Counted from the stretch's first letter, positions 1-8,364 are shown. The stretch: 15,950 bases of DNA from Chloroflexia bacterium (GCA_013694885.1 JACDBO010000321.1:1-15950); one strand, 5' to 3'. Notes: a model not told the origin generated them from the sequence alone. Numbers and translations are program-made.

Positions 1-842
1 GCTCGAACGAGCGACGCCTGACGGACCACAATCAGGAACTCCTTGGCGAGATCCATCTCTCCGCTCCTCAGGAGCTGAAGGTCAGCGCCCCAGACGGCAA
101 ATCGATCCAGGCCTGGATTCTCCCTCCACCTGGCTTCGATGAGACGAGCGGAGTCAAACATCGGCTCATCACCCAGATTCACGGCGGTCCTCATGCTATG
201 TACGGCGACGCCTTATTTCACGAGATGCAGCTGATGGCTGCCCGTGGCTACGCGGTGCTGTACTGCAACCCGCGAGGATCGGTCGGATATGGCGAGGACT
301 TCGCGACAACTACCCGCGGGCGTTGGGGCGAGAGCGACATGCCGGACGTGATGGCGTCGGTCGACGCCGCGGTGGCCCTCGGTTGGATCGATGATCAGCG
401 TCTGGGACTAACGGGCGGTTCCTATGGTGGCTATCTGACAAACTGGATCATCGGCCACTCAGACCGATTCAAGGCCGCGGTGACCCAACGCTGCGTCGCC
501 AACTTTGCTTCGTTCTTCGGCACGAGCGACATCGGGTACGATTTCGGTGAACATGAGTTCGGCGGCGTTCCCTGGAACGATTCCGATCTCCTCCGAAAGC
601 ACTCGCCGATTACCTATGTCGAGTCCATGAACACACCGCTGCTCATTCTCCACAGCGAGCAGGACCTGCGGTGCCCCATCGAGCAAGCGGAACAACTCTT
701 TACGTCACTCAAGTTTCTCGGGCGAGAAGTCGCCTTCGTTCGCTTTCCTGAGGAGGGTCATGACCTCTCACGCTCCGGCAAACCGAGTCGCCGGCTCGCC
801 CGTCTTCATCACTTGATTGGCTGGTTCGACCGACATCTCTAG
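1..842 (+). CDS. S9 family peptidase (acylaminoacyl-peptidase/prolyl oligopeptidase type), 3' part only
   Basis: The reading frame is open from base 3 to the TAA ending at 842 (279 residues), so the true start lies before the window; the ATG at 198 is internal. This is the C-terminal alpha/beta-hydrolase domain of a serine peptidase that cleaves short peptides or acylated N-terminal residues in the cytosol. Visible are the oxyanion-loop HGGPH just before the ATG at 198, the nucleophile elbow GGSYGG (Ser near base 420), the acid-loop Asp in SEQDLRCP (about 655) and the His in EEGHDLSRSG (about 760). All three triad residues are present in the right order, so the visible part looks intact. The beta-propeller domain normally in front is outside the window. 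The sensor kinase gene follows after 24 bp on the same strand, so co-transcription is possible. Family call is firm; exact substrate is unknown. Confidence 0.95.
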   Translation, partial: SNERRLTDHNQELLGEIHLSAPQELKVSAPDGKSIQAWILPPPGFDETSGVKHRLITQIHGGPHAMYGDALFHEMQLMAARGYAVLYCNPRGSVGYGEDFATTTRGRWGESDMPDVMASVDAAVALGWIDDQRLGLTGGSYGGYLTNWIIGHSDRFKAAVTQRCVANFASFFGTSDIGYDFGEHEFGGVPWNDSDLLRKHSPITYVESMNTPLLILHSEQDLRCPIEQAEQLFTSLKFLGREVAFVRFPEEGHDLSRSGKPSRRLARLHHLIGWFDRHL

Positions 843-866
843 CACCCACAGGCTATCCCTATTGTT

Positions 867-2852
867 ATGGCAGGTACTACTCTACAAGCCCTGGCGGAAG
901 CACTCCGCGACGACATCGAGGCGGCCTATGCATCTAGTGGGGCTGGCATCGCTGGCGGCCAACCGCTGCGGTCGGCCTTTGCAACATTTGGGCGCGCGGC
1001 AGCGGCCGATGATATCAGCCTCGAAGACACGATGTCGGCCAGCATCGATACGCTGCAAGCGTTTCTCGAACGCCATGGAGGCTACGGATCCGATCCAGGA
1101 ACCGTTATGGCCGCAGGTATCGCCCTTGCGGCGGCGGCCAGCGAACACGCGGCCGGTGAACACCGTCCCGATGGTTCAGAACCCAAAGAATTGCGCCTGC
1201 CGTCGCAGATCGCGCGGCTGACCGCCCTTCATCGAATCAACCGCGCCGCAACCGCGAACCTGCAGCTGAGTGAAATGCTCCACACGGTGGTCGACACCGT
1301 TGCCGAAACGACCGCGAGCGACGCCTGTGCGGTCTTCTTGTATGACGACGCAACGCACCTCCTGGCGCTTCGGGCGGCGGTTGGGTTGAGTCCTTCCGCG
1401 GTCGGCGCAATAACCCTTCGCCTTGGCACCGGCATTACCGGCCGCGCGGCCGAAGCTGGCACGATCATCGCGGCCCCGGACTCGCAGTTGCACGAGGACT
1501 TTCACGCCCATCCCGGCATCGGTGACGAGATCTATGCGTCGCAGGTCTCGGTGCCGATGTTGGTTCAGGGACAGGACCGATTGGTAGGTGTCCTGAACAT
1601 CCTGTCCATCGCTCGACGAGAGTTCGATCTCGACGAGCTTGAGTTCCTGCGGACCGTGGCGGGAGAGCTCGCCATCAGCATCGAGAACGCGCGGCGGTAC
1701 AGCAGCACAGACGAACGCTTGCGTCGGAAACTGGACGAACTCGCGACACTCCAGCGGGTCTCCCGAACCGTCGCGTCGACGCTCAATCTCGCTGAAGTGC
1801 TGCGACTGATCACCGAGCAGGCGGTCGAGTTGGTCCAGGCAGAGGCCGCGGCCATCTTTCGTCGCACCCATACTCCGAGCGCACAGCTTGAGGAGCCGCC
1901 GCATCCGATCATCGAGCACCGAGTCGGCCAAGTCCGGGAAGTCGTCGACCCCGTGCGAAGGGATCGTGTCGTCAGCGACGTGCTCCGGACTGGCACCGCC
2001 CGAAGCGAGGAGCTCGCGTATCTCGATGGGAGCTGCGTCGTCTTCTGCCTGCCGCTGCGATCCGCACGGGAGACACTGGGCGCGCTCTGCTTGCGGCTCC
2101 GCGCCGGAACGCAGATCAGTGAAGACACCCTCGCCTTAATTCAAGCGTTCTCGGACAGCGCCGCTATCGCCATCGAGAACGCGGAACTCTATGAGGATGC
2201 GATGCAGAGTGTCGAGGTGCAATCCGCGCTCGTGCAGGAGATGCACCATCGTGTGCGAAACAACCTCCAAACTGTCGCCGCGCTGCTTTCCCTGCAGTTA
2301 CGGTCCGCCGAAGATGCGCCCTGGGCAACCGAGCTTCGCGAGGCTATCAGCCGCATTCAGGCCATCGCCACGGTTCACGACCTGCTTAGCGACGAGGAAC
2401 GACTCGGTGGCACGACCGTTGACATTATCGCGCGGCACGTGGCCGAAGACGCCCATAGCACGTTGATCCCGCCACACTTGACGGTGGAGTTTGAGATCGA
2501 GCCGACTGAGCTGACCGTCCCGTCCAAGCAAGCGACAATTCTCTCGTTGGCGATCAACGAGTTGATCTCTAACGCGATCAGCCACGGCTTTCGCGACCGT
2601 ACCCGCGGCGCGATCAGGTTTCGCGCCAGCCGGAATCGATCCGTCGCTTCGATCGAAGTCTTTAACGACGGTCATCGGGTGCCGGACGGTTTTGTTCCGG
2701 CGCAGAGCACCGGGCTCGGGATGCGGATCGTGCAGCGGCTGGTTACGTCCGATCTTCGGGGTGACTTCTCGATTCGTTCGACGAACGAGGGAACGGTGGC
2801 CCGCATCAGCTTTCCACTCGTGAACGAACCATCCGCGACGACGCCCATCTAA
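867..2852 (+). CDS. Soluble sensor histidine kinase with two GAF domains (HisKA_2 family)
   Basis: A 661-residue protein with no membrane segment or signal peptide, so probably a cytosolic sensor. Residues 1-115 are helical and Ala-rich with no family I recognise. GAF1 covers about 130-275 and GAF2 about 292-440, each ending in the typical helix with ENA. Next is a HisKA_2 phosphoacceptor region with EMHHRVRNNLQ (M459; H461 is the likely phosphorylated His), then a HATPase domain with N-box INELISNAISHGF (N569), a FNDG G1 motif and GLGMRIVQRL as G2. GAF domains bind small ligands (cyclic nucleotides, haem, bilins); the ligand cannot be told here. No obvious GAF chromophore Cys was identified. 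No response regulator gene is in the window, so it is an orphan kinase. No good ribosome site precedes the ATG. Its TAA overlaps the stop of glcF on the other strand. Confidence 0.93.
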   Translation: MAGTTLQALAEALRDDIEAAYASSGAGIAGGQPLRSAFATFGRAAAADDISLEDTMSASIDTLQAFLERHGGYGSDPGTVMAAGIALAAAASEHAAGEHRPDGSEPKELRLPSQIARLTALHRINRAATANLQLSEMLHTVVDTVAETTASDACAVFLYDDATHLLALRAAVGLSPSAVGAITLRLGTGITGRAAEAGTIIAAPDSQLHEDFHAHPGIGDEIYASQVSVPMLVQGQDRLVGVLNILSIARREFDLDELEFLRTVAGELAISIENARRYSSTDERLRRKLDELATLQRVSRTVASTLNLAEVLRLITEQAVELVQAEAAAIFRRTHTPSAQLEEPPHPIIEHRVGQVREVVDPVRRDRVVSDVLRTGTARSEELAYLDGSCVVFCLPLRSARETLGALCLRLRAGTQISEDTLALIQAFSDSAAIAIENAELYEDAMQSVEVQSALVQEMHHRVRNNLQTVAALLSLQLRSAEDAPWATELREAISRIQAIATVHDLLSDEERLGGTTVDIIARHVAEDAHSTLIPPHLTVEFEIEPTELTVPSKQATILSLAINELISNAISHGFRDRTRGAIRFRASRNRSVASIEVFNDGHRVPDGFVPAQSTGLGMRIVQRLVTSDLRGDFSIRSTNEGTVARISFPLVNEPSATTPI

Positions 2853-4231
2853 TCGGACCTACGCTGTTCGCCCTTCTCGTTTGCCTCCTTGACGAGCGTA
2901 CGGTGGGCATCTAATCCACCGTAGGCTTCGTCGAGGACTTCGACGATGTGACGAACCGGCAGCGTGGCGCCGCTTCGTCGCAGCGATGTTCGAAGCTGCA
3001 TGGCGCACCCCGGATTCGCGGTGACGATCTCATCGGCCCCGGTCGCCAGCGCGTGTTTCACCTTGCGATCGCCAAGGTCGTCGGCCATCCGGCGTCGAAT
3101 GACGTTATAGATACCGGCACTGCCGCAGCAGAGCGACGACTCGCGCATCTCCACCAGCCGCAACCCCTCGACCTGCCCAAGTAGTGAGCGTGGCTGGACG
3201 CTGATGCGTTGCGCGTGCGCCAGGTGGCATGGCTCCTGAAACGTCACCGTCCGGTTCACTGGTTGCCGCGGTTGCTCAAGAGGATGCGCGGCCAGCAGCT
3301 CCGTGATGTCCCTCACACGAGCGGTAAACCGGCGCGCCCGCTCCGCGTAGTCCGGGTCGTCCTTGAGCAAGAAGTCGTACTCCTTGAGCGCCGCACCACA
3401 CCCCGCCGCGTTGACAACGATCGGCTCATCTGCCGTGGTCTCGAACGCCTCGATGTTTCGCCGCGCCAGGACTCGCGCTTCCTCCATCATGCCGGAGTGG
3501 ACGTGGAGCGCGCCGCAGCATTGCTGGCCGGTCGGGACATCCACGGCGTACCGGTTTAGCGCGAGGACGCGCCCGGTCGCCCGGTTGACTTCGGGAAAGA
3601 CGGTGCTCATCACGCAGCCGTTGAACAAGTGTGCCGAATGCTCGGCATCGCGGAGTTCCCAGCGTTCTTTGCCGGCGACGAGGGGTGCCGCGCTGATCGG
3701 CGGCAACATCGCCTCGAGGTCGGCCAGGCGGAGTGCCTGGAGGATGCCGAGGCGCCGCGCGACTTTCGCTAAACCCGACCGCTGGTAGAGACGAAGGGCA
3801 TTAACCATCGTCCGCAGTCGACGGATGTCGGCGAATGGCCAGGCGAGACCGGCACGGCGCGCGGCACGCTGCCAGACGGGACGCGGGCGGTGTTGCTCGA
3901 GCTGGGCTCGTGATGCCTCGACCAGCGGACCGTAGTGAACCCCGGACGGACAGACCGCCTCGCAGGCGCGACAGTTCAGACACTGGTACATCTGCTCGTC
4001 GAACGACGGGTCGAGGAGTTCCAACCGTCCATCGGCCACCGCTCGCATCATCCAGAGGCGACCGCGCGGCGACGAGGCTTCCTGACCGGTGAGCCGGTAG
4101 GTGGGACACGACGGAAGGCACATGCCGCAATGGACGCACGCCCGCAAGAGGGTATCGTCCGGGACATCCAGGCCGGAAAAATTCCCGAGATTCCTCGTCG
4201 TTGCTTCGGTGAGTTTGGCCTCGACCACCAT
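2849..4231 (-). CDS. glcF: Glycolate oxidase iron-sulfur subunit GlcF
   Basis: A 460-residue electron-transfer subunit of the GlcDEF glycolate dehydrogenase, which oxidises glycolate to glyoxylate at the membrane and passes electrons to the respiratory chain. Two 4Fe-4S ligand sets lie near the N-terminus: CVHCGMCLPSCP (about residues 32-43) and CLNCRACEAVCP (about 88-99). The C-terminal half has two cysteine-rich CCG-type domains, with QQCCGALHVHSG and NAAGCGAALKEYD in the first and EPCHLAHAQ and LCCGSAGIYN in the second. Length fits the family. The ATG at 4231 has an AAGGAA ribosome site about 8 bp upstream and lies 21 bp after the glcE stop, so it is the third gene of the operon. A related lactate dehydrogenase subunit (LldE/DldF-like) is less likely because glcD and glcE precede it. 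Confidence 0.95.
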   Translation of the reverse strand: MVVEAKLTEATTRNLGNFSGLDVPDDTLLRACVHCGMCLPSCPTYRLTGQEASSPRGRLWMMRAVADGRLELLDPSFDEQMYQCLNCRACEAVCPSGVHYGPLVEASRAQLEQHRPRPVWQRAARRAGLAWPFADIRRLRTMVNALRLYQRSGLAKVARRLGILQALRLADLEAMLPPISAAPLVAGKERWELRDAEHSAHLFNGCVMSTVFPEVNRATGRVLALNRYAVDVPTGQQCCGALHVHSGMMEEARVLARRNIEAFETTADEPIVVNAAGCGAALKEYDFLLKDDPDYAERARRFTARVRDITELLAAHPLEQPRQPVNRTVTFQEPCHLAHAQRISVQPRSLLGQVEGLRLVEMRESSLCCGSAGIYNVIRRRMADDLGDRKVKHALATGADEIVTANPGCAMQLRTSLRRSGATLPVRHIVEVLDEAYGGLDAHRTLVKEANEKGEQRRSD

Positions 4232-4252
4232 GCGGGGTTCCTTGTCTCCAGA

Positions 4253-5485
4253 CTACAGAAAGTCGACGTACCGGCCACGGTTCAGCGCGCCGGAGGGATC
4301 GAGCTCGTGCTTGAGTGTCCGCATGACCGAGAGTGCGGCGGGAGATCGGCCCCAGACATCGACGCCGCGCTTGGCATCGGCTGGGGCCGACTCGAAGACG
4401 ACGTCATCAGTGGCGCCGAGCCAGCGTGCCTGCGTCGAGCGCAGCCACAGTCCAGGCTCGCTTACTAACACGGGCAATCGGAGGCGCGCGAACCCTAGAC
4501 CTGGCGCGCAGATCGCTTCATCTCCCTCATCGCCACTCCCGACCGCCTCGCGCAGCAGGCAGAGCAGCTCGGCGGCGCGGCGCGGCCGGACGCGCACGAA
4601 CAACTGGGCGCGGTCCGATGGTTCCCCGCCCCAATGATCGAGCAGATGCTGCCACCAACTGACACTCACCGCGCCGTCGAGCTGTTCGCACACCTCCAGT
4701 CCTTCGACTCCGAAGAAAGAACGCAGTTCACGAGTCTGCTCGTCCACCCCGGAGGTGGTGCCGCGGAGCCGAAAGGCCAGCCGGCTACCGGCTCCGGTGA
4801 GGACGATCTCGATGGAGGTGGGACGCAGCGGGAACCGGCACGCCGCCAGGGCGGCACGAGTTTGCTTCCCGAGGTCGCCATCGATGAGCAAAGTCCGGTC
4901 CGCCTTCGCGGCCGGAAGGACCTTGAGGTTGACGGACGTGAGCACTCCAAGCGTACCCAGAGCCCCGTGCATGAGTCTCGCCAGATCGAACCCACTCACG
5001 TTCTTGACGACCATACCGCCAGACTTGGACAATGTCCCGTCCGTGCGGGCGACACTCGCACCGATCAGGAGGTCGCGCAACGTTCCGTCGCCGAGCCGCC
5101 GGGGTCCGGCAAAACCGGTGGCCACCACGCCACCGATGGTCGCCCGATCGGGGAATGGGACCTCAATCGGCAACTCCTGACCGTGCTCACCCAGGGTCGC
5201 CTGGATTGACGTGATGGTCGCGCCTGCCTCCACCGAGAGTGTCAAATCCGCCGGTTCGTAGGCGAGGACGTGGCTCAGGCCGCCGACGTGCAGCGCCAGA
5301 TCGACCCGGTCGGGCACATTACCCAGACCAAGGGAGGTGGCGCCACCGACCGGCACGACTGTGGCGCCGTCCACGGCCGCTCGCCCGAGCACGGTCGCCA
5401 GTTCCTCGGCGGACTCCGGGGTTGCCGTCGCCGCTGGCGACACCCCATCGATTTGCAAACGTGCGGACGTGTCAGTCCGTGCCAC
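4253..5485 (-). CDS. glcE: Glycolate oxidase FAD-binding subunit GlcE
   Basis: A 410-residue accessory FAD-binding subunit of glycolate dehydrogenase, paralogous to the N-terminal half of GlcD. It has the PCMH-type FAD fold: PVGGATSLGLG (about residues 45-55), PFPDRATIGGVVATGFAGPRR (about 109-129), and SGGMVVKNVSGFDLARLMHGALG. The C-terminal part is shorter and more divergent than in GlcD, as is usual for GlcE, ending in DPSGALNRGRYVDFL. Start is GTG at 5485 with GGAG 8 bp upstream; the gene lies 17 bp after the glcD stop. Position between glcD and glcF supports the assignment strongly. Confidence 0.93.
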   Translation of the reverse strand: MARTDTSARLQIDGVSPAATATPESAEELATVLGRAAVDGATVVPVGGATSLGLGNVPDRVDLALHVGGLSHVLAYEPADLTLSVEAGATITSIQATLGEHGQELPIEVPFPDRATIGGVVATGFAGPRRLGDGTLRDLLIGASVARTDGTLSKSGGMVVKNVSGFDLARLMHGALGTLGVLTSVNLKVLPAAKADRTLLIDGDLGKQTRAALAACRFPLRPTSIEIVLTGAGSRLAFRLRGTTSGVDEQTRELRSFFGVEGLEVCEQLDGAVSVSWWQHLLDHWGGEPSDRAQLFVRVRPRRAAELLCLLREAVGSGDEGDEAICAPGLGFARLRLPVLVSEPGLWLRSTQARWLGATDDVVFESAPADAKRGVDVWGRSPAALSVMRTLKHELDPSGALNRGRYVDFL

Positions 5486-5502
5486 GATCTTCGCTCCACG
5501 AT

Positions 5503-6963
5503 CTACATCGGGTAGATGCCGTGCTTCTGCATGGCGGCCTGAGCCCGCAGGCCCCGCACTTCACCGCAGACATAGCCTTTCGGGAACATCTTCTCCGGAT
5601 TGAACCGCAGTTCGGCGTCGAACGCGCGCTTGACCCCCGCCATGGCCGCCAGATCCTCGCCGGTGTAGACGAGAGTCATGTAGCCCCGCTTTTCGGAGCC
5701 GATGCCGTGCTCGCCGGAGAGTGCACCACCGACGCTGACACAATGTTCGATCAGGTGGTGACTCGCTTCCAGAACTCGCTCGACATCCCCCACTCGTCGC
5801 CGGTCGAAAAGCATCAGCGGATGCAGATTGCCGTCCCCCGCGTGGAAGACATTGGCAATTGGCAGATCGTACTCCTCAGATATCTCGTGAACACGCGCCA
5901 AGGTCGGCGGTAATTTAGTGCGCGGCACCACGGTGTCGTGCAGGTAGTAGTTCGGCGCCAACCGGCCCATGGCGGCGAGCGCCATCTTGCGGCCTTTCCA
6001 CAAGAGTTCACGCTCCGCCGCTTCAGTCGCATTCTTGAAGAGCGTCGAGCCATGCTCCAGGCACAACCGCTCGATCTCCGCGCTCGTTTCCTCCACCTCG
6101 GCGGCAGCGCCGTCGAGCTCGATCAGGAGCACGGCGCCGGCGTCCATCGGATAGCCAGCGTGGTAGGCCGGCTCCACCGCCTGGATCGTCAGGTTGTCCA
6201 TCATCTCCAGCGCGGCCGGCAGGATACCGGCGCCGATGATGCTGGTCACCGCATGGGAGGCCGCGTCCATTTCGGGGAACGCGGCCAGCATTACGCTGGT
6301 CACCGGCGGCACGGGCGTCAATCGGACGAGCGCCTTGGTGACGATCCCGAGCATCCCTTCTGATCCGACCAGAGCCGCTGTCAAGTCGTAGCCGGGGGCG
6401 CCGTCGCCGCTGTTGCCGGTCCACACTACCGAGCCGTCCGGCAGCACAATTTCCAATGCCAGGACGTGGTTGGTGGTGACGCCATACTTCAGACAGTGGG
6501 GGCCGCCGGAGTTCTCGGCGACATTCCCGCCGATCGTACATGCCTTCTGGCTCGACGGGTCCGGTGCGAAGAAGAACCCATTACCTCTCGTGAACTCCGA
6601 GAGTTCGAGGTTGATCACGCCAGGCTCGACCAACGCCGTGCGGTCGATCGGGTCGACATCGAGGACTGCGTCCATCCTAGTCAGGGCGAGGATGATCCCG
6701 CCGGCCTGGGCGACCGCGCCGCCGGAGAGTCCGGTCCCAGCACCGCGAGGCACCACAGGCAACTGCACCTTGTTCGCCAGCTTGACGACGGCGGCCACTT
6801 GAGCGGTCGTCGTGGGCAGGACGACCGCCGATGGGGAAGCGGTCTCGACCGCGCCGTCGACTGATCCGTCGTACTCATAGACAAGGAGATCGGCCGGTTC
6901 ACTCAGGACGCCAGCGGCGCCGACGATGCGTTCCAGCTCTCGAACAAGTTCCGACCGATTCAT
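5503..6963 (-). CDS. glcD: Glycolate oxidase catalytic FAD subunit GlcD
   Basis: A 486-residue FAD-linked oxidase that oxidises glycolate (possibly D-lactate or another 2-hydroxyacid). The N-terminal FAD-binding PCMH domain shows PVVPRGAGTGLSGG, then CTIGGNVAENSGGPHCLKYG and LVGSEGMLGIVT. The C-terminal FAD-oxidase domain has HAGDGNLHP and GEHGIGSEKR, which supply the substrate/metal-site histidines. ATG at 6963 was chosen because a GGGAG ribosome site sits about 8 bp upstream and the family begins here; the frame stays open further upstream to 7524 but that stretch is antisense to the EVE gene and has no family similarity. It is the first gene of glcDEF. The gap to the divergent EVE gene (6964-7086) must carry the promoters; I could not pick a convincing one. 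No glcC-like regulator adjoins. Confidence 0.96.
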   Translation of the reverse strand: MNRSELVRELERIVGAAGVLSEPADLLVYEYDGSVDGAVETASPSAVVLPTTTAQVAAVVKLANKVQLPVVPRGAGTGLSGGAVAQAGGIILALTRMDAVLDVDPIDRTALVEPGVINLELSEFTRGNGFFFAPDPSSQKACTIGGNVAENSGGPHCLKYGVTTNHVLALEIVLPDGSVVWTGNSGDGAPGYDLTAALVGSEGMLGIVTKALVRLTPVPPVTSVMLAAFPEMDAASHAVTSIIGAGILPAALEMMDNLTIQAVEPAYHAGYPMDAGAVLLIELDGAAAEVEETSAEIERLCLEHGSTLFKNATEAAERELLWKGRKMALAAMGRLAPNYYLHDTVVPRTKLPPTLARVHEISEEYDLPIANVFHAGDGNLHPLMLFDRRRVGDVERVLEASHHLIEHCVSVGGALSGEHGIGSEKRGYMTLVYTGEDLAAMAGVKRAFDAELRFNPEKMFPKGYVCGEVRGLRAQAAMQKHGIYPM

Positions 6964-7086
6964 CGCAATCACTCCCACGCCGATCACCTGCGCCGAGTCA
7001 CGCCCTCCGGCTGGTCGTTGGGATAGGATACTCCCCAGTCGCGTCCCTTGTTGGACCGCTACACGGAGAACGGAGGTATCACCCCC

Positions 7087-7569
7087 ATGGACACGAACGA
7101 ACCGCGACCCGGGAACAGGTGGATCATCGTCTCCTCGCTCGACAACTGGCGCCGAACGGCGGCGCGCGGCTTCAGCGTGCAGGGGATGAAGTCGCGGCAT
7201 CGCAAGAAGGCGGAGCGGATGGCGCCAGGAGACACGATCATCTACTACGTCACCGGACTCAAGGCGTTTGCCGGCACCGCGACCATCACCTCGACGTATT
7301 ACGAGGACGATGAACCGATCTGGGTGAGCGGCAACGCGAAGCGCGCGGGTGAGGACTACCCGTTCCGCGTTCACATTGAACCAGCGATCATCCTCGACGA
7401 GTCCGAGTTCGTTGCTGCCGAGGGCATCGCCCGACAGATGACCTACGCGAGCAAGTGGCCGGCGGAGCATTGGACGCTGGCGTTCCAGGGCAACGTCCAC
7501 GCGATCCCGGAGGAGGACTTCCATCTCATCAAGACGGCGCTCACGAACGTTTCAGTGCGCTCAGGCTGA
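7087..7569 (+). CDS. EVE domain-containing protein (UPF0310-like)
   Basis: A 160-residue single-domain protein. Residues 10-65 (NRWIIVSSLDNW, then KAERMAPGDTIIYYVTG and FAGTATITS) follow the EVE/UPF0310 pattern: an opening tryptophan strand, a MKPGD-like turn and a later strand that close a PUA-like barrel. EVE proteins belong to the PUA/YTH/ASCH-like superfamily and are thought to read modified bases in DNA or RNA; the ligand here is unknown. ATG at 7087 was chosen over an upstream in-frame start at 7048 because GGAGGT lies 9 bp before it. It is divergent from glcD and followed by a repeat-rich gap, so it is probably monocistronic. No restriction or McrBC-type partner is adjacent, so a defence role is not supported by context. 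Confidence 0.85.
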   Translation: MDTNEPRPGNRWIIVSSLDNWRRTAARGFSVQGMKSRHRKKAERMAPGDTIIYYVTGLKAFAGTATITSTYYEDDEPIWVSGNAKRAGEDYPFRVHIEPAIILDESEFVAAEGIARQMTYASKWPAEHWTLAFQGNVHAIPEEDFHLIKTALTNVSVRSG

Positions 7570-7679
7570 GCGAATGACCAAGGGCCGGTTGTCCCCTCTA
7601 CTAATATATATCGGCACGGGGGTGATTTGTCTGTGGTCTTTAACAATGATTTAACAATAGTGGCTGACTCAGGGATGAG

Positions 7680-7696
7680 CGCCAGCTGCGCTGGCG
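7680..7696. repeat. Small inverted repeat (7-bp stem, 3-base loop)
   Basis: CGCCAGC and GCTGGCG are perfect inverted copies separated by TGC. It is followed by another GC-rich alternating stretch (GAGCGCTTCGCGCGC) and immediately precedes a dispersed-repeat copy at 7722. It may be part of that repeat unit. No run of T follows on either strand, so it is not an intrinsic terminator. Confidence 0.5.
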
Positions 7697-7721
7697 AGCG
7701 CTTCGCGCGCGATGCAGCTGC

Positions 7722-7752
7722 TGGGATTCTTCGGCTGCGGCCTCAGAATGAC
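7722..7752 (+). repeat. Dispersed repeat, diverged copy
   Basis: The pattern GGATTCTTCGGCTGCGG followed by CCTCAGAATGAC matches the layout of the two copies at 7815 and 8475 (AGATTTCTCGC, CGGCTCGAAATGACA). Such short 'TTCTCG...GAATGAC' units occur in many copies between genes in various bacterial genomes. The assignment as the same family is inferred from pattern similarity. Confidence 0.5.
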
Positions 7753-7814
7753 GGTGATGCGTGACGGGACAACCTACGACACCTCCGCTGTGACAGACTA
7801 CTAGGAATGGCTGT

Positions 7815-7853
7815 CGCGGAACGAGAGATTTCTCGCCGCGGCTCGAAATGACA
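7815..7853 (+). repeat. 39-bp direct repeat, left copy (downstream of ssrA)
   Basis: This 39-base segment, centred on AGATTTCTCGC and ending in CTCGAAATGACA, differs at only two positions (7819 and 7836) from 8475-8513, which lies 660 bp away in the same orientation. The inner AGAGATTTCTC part is itself a small inverted repeat. The two copies lie on either side of the tmRNA gene, both outside coding sequence. Confidence 0.85.
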
Positions 7854-7930
7854 ATGGTAGCTCGTCCGTCTCGACTGAAAGAGACCTCGAGCTACCGCTG
7901 TTACCCCGGCGCTTGATCCCGGATACGCGA

Positions 7931-7959
7931 ACCCCCGGATTGTCGAGCAATCCGGGGGT
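7931..7959 (-). terminator. Perfect 12-bp hairpin at the 3' end of ssrA
   Basis: ACCCCCGGATTG (7931-7942) and CAATCCGGGGGT (7948-7959) pair perfectly around a 5-base loop. It begins one base past the encoded CCA end of the tmRNA, where a transcription terminator or a 3'-processing stem is expected. On the minus strand it is followed only by TCGCG, not a T run, so it is a weak or non-canonical intrinsic terminator; it may chiefly block or guide 3' trimming. Confidence 0.75.
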
Positions 7960-7960
7960 G

Positions 7961-8321
7961 TGGTGGAGATGGGGGGAGTCGAACCCCCGTCCAGAACCGT
8001 TAGCCGGTCATGTGCTACACGCTTAGTCGGCGTTTTATCTGCCGCGGGCGGCCCCCACCGACAGGGTCCACCCGAAGTGAGTCGGACTGCCTTTGGTGAT
8101 CGCGCTCCGACGAACTAGATCACCGCACCCCACCTTAGTGACGCCCAGAACCGGTCCCGGCGGGGGAAAGTCCGGCTGGACGCGCTACCTAGAGGTCTGT
8201 GACTTAGGCAGCGTAAGCGAGCTGGTTGTCCGCAGCTACATTTTTGCCCGTTTTTACGAGGGCCCGGGCGCCTCGGCGTGCAATGAACGGACCTCCGACC
8301 CTGTCGAAACCAAACATCCCC
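7961..8321 (-). ncRNA. ssrA: tmRNA (transfer-messenger RNA)
   Basis: A 361-nt RNA that rescues stalled ribosomes: its alanylated tRNA-like end enters the A site and its internal frame adds a degradation tag. The 5' end GGGGATG (8321-8315) pairs with CATCTCC before the encoded CCA (7961-7963) to give the 7-bp acceptor stem with one G-U pair. The 5' segment continues TTTGGTTTCGACAGG, the conserved tmRNA start, and the 3' end carries a T-arm with GGGGG-TTCGACTC-CCCCC. The tag frame is at 8204-8233. It is a one-piece tmRNA, not permuted. Its protein partner gene smpB lies just upstream on the same strand. This is one of the surest calls in the window. Confidence 0.97.
8204..8233 (-). other. tmRNA tag-peptide reading frame (ADNQLAYAA)
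   Basis: Inside the tmRNA, GCG GAC AAC CAG CTC GCT TAC GCT GCC is followed by TAA (8206-8204), encoding ADNQLAYAA. The GCG resume codon is preceded by GTAGCT, matching the known A/U-rich determinant (UAGUC before GCA in E. coli). The hydrophobic AYAA end fits the ClpXP/ClpAP-recognised tag ending. A start two codons earlier is possible but would break the rule that the first codon is normally Ala. Confidence 0.85.
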
Positions 8322-8355
8322 AATCGGACGAGCGCGATGCGCTTGTCGCCGCGTG

Positions 8356-8364
8356 ATTGTAGCA
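8356..8364 (-). promoter_or_regulatory. Probable extended -10 promoter of ssrA
   Basis: On the minus strand TGCTACAAT (8364-8356) is an extended -10 element (TG-n-TACAAT). Transcription would start about 8349, giving a leader of about 28 nt before the mature tmRNA 5' end at 8321, to be removed by RNase P. No good -35 hexamer is seen at 17 bp, as is common with extended -10 promoters. Confidence 0.6.

Larger units (their letters stand above)
7570..7930. other. Gene-free interval with dispersed repeats
   Basis: About 360 bases between the EVE stop and the tmRNA terminator. I see no credible reading frame. It holds an AT-rich patch near 7601-7612, a tandem-like pair of TTTAACAAT units (7640-7658), a small 7-bp hairpin (7680-7696) and two copies of a short dispersed repeat ending in AATGAC, listed separately. 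Confidence 0.6.

Noticed and set aside
6964..7524. N-terminal extension of GlcD
   Set aside because: The stretch is antisense to the EVE gene, Arg-rich, and not part of GlcD proteins; the ATG at 6963 has a good ribosome site.
7087..7569. EVE gene as part of a defence island
   Set aside because: Neighbours are metabolic and housekeeping genes; no nuclease, methylase or McrB-type gene adjoins.
7961..8040. A tRNA gene
   Set aside because: The CCA end and T-arm look tRNA-like, but the matching acceptor strand is 350 bases away with the tmRNA 5' signature, so this is the tRNA-like half of ssrA.
8093..8356. Plus-strand frame of 87 codons
   Set aside because: It is antisense to the tmRNA gene and has no ribosome site or recognisable domain.
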